Made by a program: the position numbers and the translations under genes. Of a DNA stretch of 15,805 nt, positions 12,356 to 15,805 are shown one piece after another. Positions within the stretch are counted from its first letter, which is position 1. Every line of letters starts with the position of its first letter. This DNA is from Candidatus Omnitrophica bacterium UBA1562 (lineage in GTDB: Bacteria > Omnitrophota > Gorgyraeia > Gygaellales > Profunditerraquicolaceae). The stretch spans positions 1 through 15,805 of the forward strand of contig DCOU01000018.1 in assembly GCA_002322525.1 (NCBI GenBank). The letters run 5' to 3'. The notes beneath the pieces were generated by a model. That model had not been told where the DNA came from. It did no database searches and was given only the letters and a program-made list of their open reading frames with translations.

Positions 12356-13329
12356 CTTTTAACCCCCAAAAGTAAAAGTATAGAATAACAAATTATTATA
12401 CTTAATATAGGCGTTAGCACCCAAACCTTCAGTATTTTCTTGGTTATAGGATGAAATAGTGTCTCACTATGGTTTTTCTCTTCCTTCGCAGTATGTATTG
12501 CCAGAATCGACAAAGAGGAAAACTGAACATAAGGCGCCGGAAGGCCTAAAAGCGAACATGCAATAATAAAAGTACTGACTACCAATGAGACGATTGAGGC
12601 CGATATCGTACCCAAGGGAACTATCTCTTTACTTACGGTATTGAGCACTCCTTTGCCTAAGATAAGACCCCCAAAACCAAAGAGCAGGGAAAAAACTAAA
12701 AAACCTACGCTTGGACTTACTATATTTGCCGCCATAAGAGGCCCTACGACATTAGCTACATTATTAGTGCCAATTCCAAATGCGCTATAGAAGTCAGTGA
12801 AAAGTGTCCACTTTTTAAGCTTAGCCTCATGGCAGAAAAATTTTTCATAGAATCTTAAATTCTTCTGCCGAGGCGGATAAATCTTGCGTGCAATAAAATA
12901 AGTAAGAAAATATGATAGGGCAGATATGCCGACCCAGACGAAAATCAAATATCTGATCAGAGAAAAATTTAAAGATTTGAAATAAAGCCCTGCCCCCACA
13001 AAAGAACTAACGATAATTATACTTGTCGACTGTGGTATCTTAAGAATATTCGCCAAAAATAATGCGATACAGGCCGAAAAAAGAATCACCAATACCACTG
13101 GTTGAGTAATAAGTTCTGGAGCGATAATTTTACTGCTTAATGTCTTTGCAACTCTTCCCCCTACAAGCAAGGCCCCTATAATCACAAATATAGTAAAAAA
13201 AACTACGGCCCTATTCTTTTTAATAATGTTACTACCTACACTAGGAGCAAATGAAACCGCTAAGCCTGAGGCCCCCATGTTCATTGCCCAAAATATAGAA
13301 ATGATTATAAGAAGTAATATCTCAATCAA
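12352..13329 (-). CDS. PiT-family anion permease, probably sulfate
   Basis: This 325-residue inner-membrane protein has about eight to ten hydrophobic segments and the two-fold repeat of the PiT family. The repeat motif, classically GANDVANA, reads GASGLAVSFAPSVGS at 19-33 and GTNNVANVVGP at 187-197. The motif Asp is therefore lost in the first copy and Asn in the second. Known phosphate carriers keep these residues. Family members used for sulfate (B. subtilis CysP) sit in cysteine operons, as here directly after APS reductase, so sulfate is the likely substrate. It uses a TTG start codon at 13329 behind TGAGGTGGG, 9 bases after the cysH stop. The end overlaps the JAMM gene by four bases. 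Confidence 0.88.
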   Translation of the reverse strand: MIEILLLIIISIFWAMNMGASGLAVSFAPSVGSNIIKKNRAVVFFTIFVIIGALLVGGRVAKTLSSKIIAPELITQPVVLVILFSACIALFLANILKIPQSTSIIIVSSFVGAGLYFKSLNFSLIRYLIFVWVGISALSYFLTYFIARKIYPPRQKNLRFYEKFFCHEAKLKKWTLFTDFYSAFGIGTNNVANVVGPLMAANIVSPSVGFLVFSLLFGFGGLILGKGVLNTVSKEIVPLGTISASIVSLVVSTFIIACSLLGLPAPYVQFSSLSILAIHTAKEEKNHSETLFHPITKKILKVWVLTPILSIIICYSILLLLGVKR

Positions 13330-13338
13330 TTTCCCACC

Positions 13339-14061
13339 TCAAATCCCATCGCCAGCCACATTCTTCAGCGGCCGGGTATGTATCCCGCATTCACCCCCGC
13401 ATTTACTCGTGCCAATCCAGCGTCCGGCACGTTCATTTTCATCAGTGGTGATCTTTGTGCAAGGAAGGCACCCCAAGGACCTATAGCCTTTGCCATAAAG
13501 TGGATTTACCTTTACTCCGTAGAGAGCCAAATATTGCCAAACTTCCCGTTCTTTCCAGATGAGAATAGGGTTTGGCTTAATCAGCCCCTTATCCCGCTCC
13601 TCAACCTCTTTAAAATCTGTGCGCGTCCTTCCCTCTGTGCAACGCAGCCCAGTAACCCAGCATGTTACATTCATTTCTTCTATAGCCCTTCTTGTGGGTT
13701 CTACTTTTAATATGTCGCAGCACTTATCAGGGTCGGTTTCATAAAGTTTATCAGGAATTTTAACATCGCTTTTGTAAACCTTTATCTCTGGATACCGAGC
13801 TACTATCTCCTGCATAAATTGGACAGTCTCTTTCGGCTTAAATCTTGTGGTAACTATAAATCCGCGGATTTTTGGACTAACCTTCTTGGCCAAGTCCCAG
13901 ACCGTCACTGAATCTTTTCCTAAGCTATTGGCCACAACCAACCCCTCACCGTATTTTTTATAGGCCGCATCTATCAGGGCTAAAGATCTGCCTACCTTTT
14001 CTTTAAAATTCAGAGCCTCCACCAACTCCTTTAAATCATCCTTGTTATCGAGCAAGCTCAT
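13339..14061 (-). CDS. cysH: Assimilatory adenylylsulfate (APS) reductase
   Basis: This 240-residue enzyme reduces APS to sulfite and AMP. The PP-loop SLGKDS is at 46-51. C114-C115 and C198xxC201 form the CC...CxxC set that binds the [4Fe-4S] cluster of APS reductases and is absent from PAPS-only enzymes. The catalytic cysteine is C225 in ECGIH, and VTGLRCTEGRTR, EVWQYL and ERAGRW match the family. Length is normal. It is the first gene of the long operon, with AGGGGGGAT as ribosome site and an AT-rich leader of 80 bases. ATP sulfurylase is not in the window, so APS must be made elsewhere. Confidence in APS over PAPS rests on the cysteine pattern. Confidence 0.95.
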   Translation of the reverse strand: MSLLDNKDDLKELVEALNFKEKVGRSLALIDAAYKKYGEGLVVANSLGKDSVTVWDLAKKVSPKIRGFIVTTRFKPKETVQFMQEIVARYPEIKVYKSDVKIPDKLYETDPDKCCDILKVEPTRRAIEEMNVTCWVTGLRCTEGRTRTDFKEVEERDKGLIKPNPILIWKEREVWQYLALYGVKVNPLYGKGYRSLGCLPCTKITTDENERAGRWIGTSKCGGECGIHTRPLKNVAGDGI

Positions 14062-14141
14062 TTTTACTATCCCCCCTTTACATATAAATATAGTTAAGAT
14101 ATTACATATAAATGATATTTATATATTATAAGCAAAAAAAA
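14062..14141 (-). promoter_or_regulatory. cysH leader: TATAAT box, direct repeats and Rrf2-like half-site
   Basis: This is the 80-base AT-rich gap between rrf2 and cysH. On the minus strand a TATAAT lies at 14130-14125, but no good -35 is visible 16-18 bases upstream. The 12-mer TTACATATAAAT occurs twice on the plus strand, at 14078-14089 and 14102-14113, 24 bases apart. Between them TAGTTAAGATATTA (14091-14104, plus strand) matches 12 of 14 positions of the arm of the palindrome in the rrf2 promoter. These elements are good candidates for operon control by the Rrf2 protein. Base composition raises the chance of coincidence. Confidence 0.45.
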
Positions 14142-14564
14142 TTAAATCTGATAAACCATAGCGCCCTCCGTACTCTTGGCTTTATTAGCTATATCTTCAA
14201 AATTGACTTTATCCAACACCTTAACCATAGCCCCCTCTACCTCTTTCCAAATAGCCGTAAATACGGATTTTTTCTGAGTTGCAGTATCCGCCAATTGTAA
14301 AAGAGGGCCTTTAATCTTACGCATCACTTCGCCTAAGCTTATTTCGCGAGGCGCCTTTGCCAGTCTATATCCTCCTTGTTTGCCTCTCACGCTTTCTACT
14401 AGCCCTGCGCTTTTTAGCTGAATTAGAATCTGCTCCAGATATTTAATCGGGATATCTTGTCTCTTGGCTATCGCAGACACCTGAATCAGCGCCCGGCCTG
14501 GCCAGTTTAAAGCTAATTCTAAAAGCGCCCTGCAAGAATATTCACTCTCGGCTGAAATCCTCAT
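14142..14564 (-). CDS. Rrf2-family transcriptional regulator (CymR-like)
   Basis: This 140-residue DNA-binding protein has the Rrf2 N-terminus (MRISAESEYSCRALLELA), a winged helix with KYLEQILIQLKSAGLVESVRG in pieces at 41-61, and the wing GKQGGYRLA at 61-69. The three conserved cysteines that hold Fe-S clusters in IscR, NsrR and RsrR are absent; C11 is the only cysteine. In that respect it resembles CymR, which represses cysteine genes with CysK as partner. It lies just upstream of a cysteine operon containing a CysK fusion, so it is likely the operon regulator and may sense cysteine status through CysK. That link is inferred. It has its own promoter with an overlapping palindrome; its ribosome site (GGTGAT) is weak. 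Confidence 0.92.
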   Translation of the reverse strand: MRISAESEYSCRALLELALNWPGRALIQVSAIAKRQDIPIKYLEQILIQLKSAGLVESVRGKQGGYRLAKAPREISLGEVMRKIKGPLLQLADTATQKKSVFTAIWKEVEGAMVKVLDKVNFEDIANKAKSTEGAMVYQI

Positions 14565-14598
14565 TTTATCACCGTCTACTTAAGTATGTCTATCAACA

Positions 14599-14633
14599 TA
14601 GTAAAGTATATATTATCTTTACTAGTTTGTCAA
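14599..14633 (-). promoter_or_regulatory. rrf2 promoter with overlapping 8-bp palindromic operator
   Basis: On the minus strand TTGACA (14633-14628), a 17-base spacer and TATACT (14610-14605) form a near-consensus promoter. Across the spacer and -10 box lies a perfect inverted repeat on the plus strand: TAGTAAAG (14599-14606), 10 bases, CTTTACTA (14617-14624). Rrf2 proteins bind dimeric palindromes of about this span, and binding here would block RNA polymerase. Autoregulation is therefore likely. The half-site reappears imperfectly before cysH. Confidence 0.7.
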
Positions 14634-14674
14634 GAAGAAAACCTTCACCACTTGCGACAACCAGTGAAGGCTTT
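14634..14674 (-). terminator. Intrinsic terminator downstream of the RnfD-like gene
   Basis: In the minus-strand direction the arms CCTTCAC (14670-14664) and GTGAAGG (14648-14642) form a 7-bp stem around a 15-base loop, followed by TTTTCTTC. It lies about 185 bases past the end of the RnfD-like gene and directly before the rrf2 -35 box, so it separates the two transcription units. In the plus direction the stem is followed by CTTTT, making weak bidirectional function possible. Confidence 0.65.
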
Positions 14675-14705
14675 TAGGCTATGTTAAATTTTTTGTTATG
14701 TCCTT

Positions 14706-14861
14706 ATGTTATTGTTAACCGTACAAAAATACACTCCGTCAATTCTTTATCTATTGCAAACTGAGATTGCCCAATTTGGAAAACATATGAAGGAAATTTT
14801 TGAATTAAGCCTACCCGACCACCTAAGTATTAGCTTTAGATTTCCAACAAGGGATGTTTAA
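14706..14861 (+). pseudogene. 51-codon frame, possible remnant of an IS110-type transposase
   Basis: A plus-strand ATG frame of 51 codons occupies most of the gap between the terminator and the RnfD-like gene. It includes EIAQFGKHMKEIFEL, then LPDHLSISFRFP. This loosely resembles the middle of IS110-family transposases, where a helix (xEIAxxxKxIExLF) is followed by HPDHxxxxSFPG. There is no ribosome site, no catalytic residue and no flanking repeat. I treat it as a possible short relic or a chance frame. I see nothing else in the stretch 14675-14857. Confidence 0.2.
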
Positions 14862-15577
14862 GAAGCGTACAAATATTTTTCAAGAGCCGGATTGAATAAA
14901 TTTGCAAGAAACAAAGAGGAAACAAACATATCGTATCTTGGCATAAACCTAAAAATTAAAAAAGAGGCTATGCCAGCTATTGAGCCGAAGATAAAACCTT
15001 TTAACCTATCGTATCCGGAGGTCTTTGGTTCAATAAGCATAATGAAGAGAAAAAACCAGCTTATAATCCTAAGAGGATTAATGCCGGAAATAAAAAACAG
15101 GCCCATAAAAAAGCTCAAAAAACCTAAGATATGAGAAAACTTTCTATAAGTATAAGCAAAATATAACCCAAAGATTATGATTAAAAAGATATTCGACTCT
15201 ATGTTCCAGGTGAGCGGTATTTTAAAAAGCGTGGCCGTAAAGAGGCTAAAATTTGCGGGGTTAAAAATGTGCTTATGCTTAAAGCTAATAATATGTTTTG
15301 AAAGTATGGCGAGAGTAGAAAAAATGGCAAGGATAAACCAGGGCTGGCGATAGTCTAAGATACCCGAAATGATAAAACCGCTAATAATCGCACTGTTGGG
15401 GAAAATTGCCTTTTTAAAGAACCGATTATTTATAAGTAAATCCAAGATGGAACATAATAATACCCCGCTTATTACCCAAATAGCAAACCTAAAACCTTCT
15501 TGCGGGGCCTTTATGGCAAAAAGCAAGCCCAAAAGAATAATTACCAGATTCTTGCTGTCTTTTAGGAACTTAATCAT
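14858..15577 (-). CDS. RnfD/NqrB-like integral membrane protein
   Basis: This 239-residue protein has about eight to ten membrane segments. The segment SKHIISFKHKHIFNPANFSL is the hallmark of the NqrB/RnfD family. It is shorter than RnfD (about 320-350). The FMN-anchoring threonine motif (SGAT or similar) of RnfD/NqrB is not obvious. The start at 15577 is chosen because its ATGA overlaps the stop of the cupredoxin gene; a longer frame to 15625 would run through the cupredoxin coding sequence. Coupling to a CuA-type cupredoxin suggests a membrane electron-transfer pair. The rest of any complex lies beyond the window. Substrate and ion coupling cannot be stated. Confidence 0.78.
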   Translation of the reverse strand: MIKFLKDSKNLVIILLGLLFAIKAPQEGFRFAIWVISGVLLCSILDLLINNRFFKKAIFPNSAIISGFIISGILDYRQPWFILAIFSTLAILSKHIISFKHKHIFNPANFSLFTATLFKIPLTWNIESNIFLIIIFGLYFAYTYRKFSHILGFLSFFMGLFFISGINPLRIISWFFLFIMLIEPKTSGYDRLKGFIFGSIAGIASFLIFRFMPRYDMFVSSLFLANLFNPALEKYLYAS

Positions 15578-15805
15578 TCTTCCACAATTAACTTGCCCTT
15601 CATGCTTGAATGGCCTTTCCCGCAATACACAGAACAGACGATATCAAACTTGCCTGCTTTATCAGCGAAGAACTCTATCTTTTTTGCCTCTTGCTTCGTA
15701 ACAGTAACATTTATGCCATATTCCTTTATATATACTCCATGTGTGACATCGCGCGAGGTTATCACCAGTTTCACTATATCGCCCTTTTTAACTACTACGG
15801 GATCC
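15574..15805 (-). CDS. CuA-type cupredoxin domain protein (COX2-like), 5'-partial
   Basis: The open frame runs through the window's right edge, so the N-terminus is missing. Bases 15804-15775 read in frame as DPVVVKKGDI, ahead of the internal GTG that might be mistaken for a start. The visible 76 residues form the second half of a cupredoxin fold. All side-chain ligands of a CuA centre are present: the first His in SRDVTHG, then C-x3-C-x3-H-x2-M in CSVYCGKGHSSM. The acidic residue usually between the cysteines (CSE) is Val. The CuA centre is typical of cytochrome oxidase subunit II and nitrous oxide reductase. Here it is followed by an RnfD-like membrane gene, not by oxidase subunit I. A periplasmic electron carrier is likely; the full protein may carry a signal peptide or anchor that is out of view. 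Confidence 0.85.
   Translation of the reverse strand, partial: DPVVVKKGDIVKLVITSRDVTHGVYIKEYGINVTVTKQEAKKIEFFADKAGKFDIVCSVYCGKGHSSMKGKLIVEE

Noticed and set aside
15577..15625. Longer start for the RnfD-like protein
   Set aside because: It would read through the cupredoxin's conserved CuA segment in another frame. The ATGA coupling at 15577 is much more typical.
15574..15774. Cupredoxin as a complete 66-residue gene starting at an internal GTG
   Set aside because: The frame is open upstream to the edge and encodes the conserved VKKGDI strand of the fold, so the gene is partial.
15800..15805. The window ends exactly in GGATCC (BamHI site), hinting at a cloned insert end
   Set aside because: Other GGATCC sites occur inside the window (near 1611 and 2536), so complete BamHI digestion is excluded and coincidence is adequate.
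1..15805. CRISPR arrays, tRNA or rRNA genes
   Set aside because: I saw no regularly spaced repeats, cloverleaf-like sequences or conserved rRNA segments on reading both strands.

Overview
The window is a compact bacterial chromosomal segment, mid-to-low GC by eye, with every convincing gene on the minus strand. Gene content suggests an anaerobic or microaerophilic uncultured bacterium: a small siroheme sulfite reductase with ferredoxin clusters, Rrf2 regulation and an RnfD/NqrB-like membrane protein. The short HemA and the HemC without its third domain recall PVC-superphylum bacteria, and a Candidatus Omnitrophota-like genome is my best guess. That placement is inference; no rRNA or marker gene is present.

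Layout, in transcription order (right to left). At the right edge is a 5'-partial CuA-type cupredoxin translationally coupled to an RnfD/NqrB-like membrane protein, closed by a hairpin terminator. Next is an Rrf2-family regulator with a near-consensus promoter overlapped by a palindromic operator candidate. After an 80-base AT-rich leader comes a run of 15 genes (about 14061 down to 1280) with gaps of 59 bases or less and many overlaps: cysH (APS reductase), a PiT-family permease (probably sulfate), a JAMM metallopeptidase, hemA, hemC-HD fusion, cobA-hemD, hemB, hemL, a ThiS-cysteine synthase fusion, a small sulfite reductase, TusA, thrC, a MoaD/CysO-like carrier, a ThiF/MoeB-like E1 enzyme and a NIL-domain protein. 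Past this is a MerR-type regulator with its own promoter, an ABC ATPase fragment lacking its N-terminal half, and a gene-free, palindrome-rich stretch at the left end.

How the genes fit together. Sulfate enters through the permease, APS is reduced to sulfite by CysH, and sulfite is reduced to sulfide by the siroheme enzyme. The hem/cobA genes cover glutamyl-tRNA to precorrin-2, which explains their presence beside a sulfite reductase. The ThiF-like protein would activate the C-terminal glycines of ubiquitin-like carriers for thiocarboxylate formation, feeding cysteine synthase and perhaps homocysteine synthesis. ATP sulfurylase, serine acetyltransferase and the precorrin-2 dehydrogenase/ferrochelatase are not in the window.

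The most unusual points are: (1) a ThiS-like domain ending in Gly-Gly-Gly fused directly to cysteine synthase, with a Met and a Shine-Dalgarno-like sequence exactly at the junction and a JAMM peptidase in the same operon, resembling a ubiquitin-fusion precursor; (2) a second carrier ending Gly-Gly-Arg, which would need trimming; (3) a HemC whose cofactor-binding third domain is replaced by an HD phosphohydrolase domain; and (4) a palindromic operator candidate in the rrf2 promoter, part of which recurs upstream of cysH.
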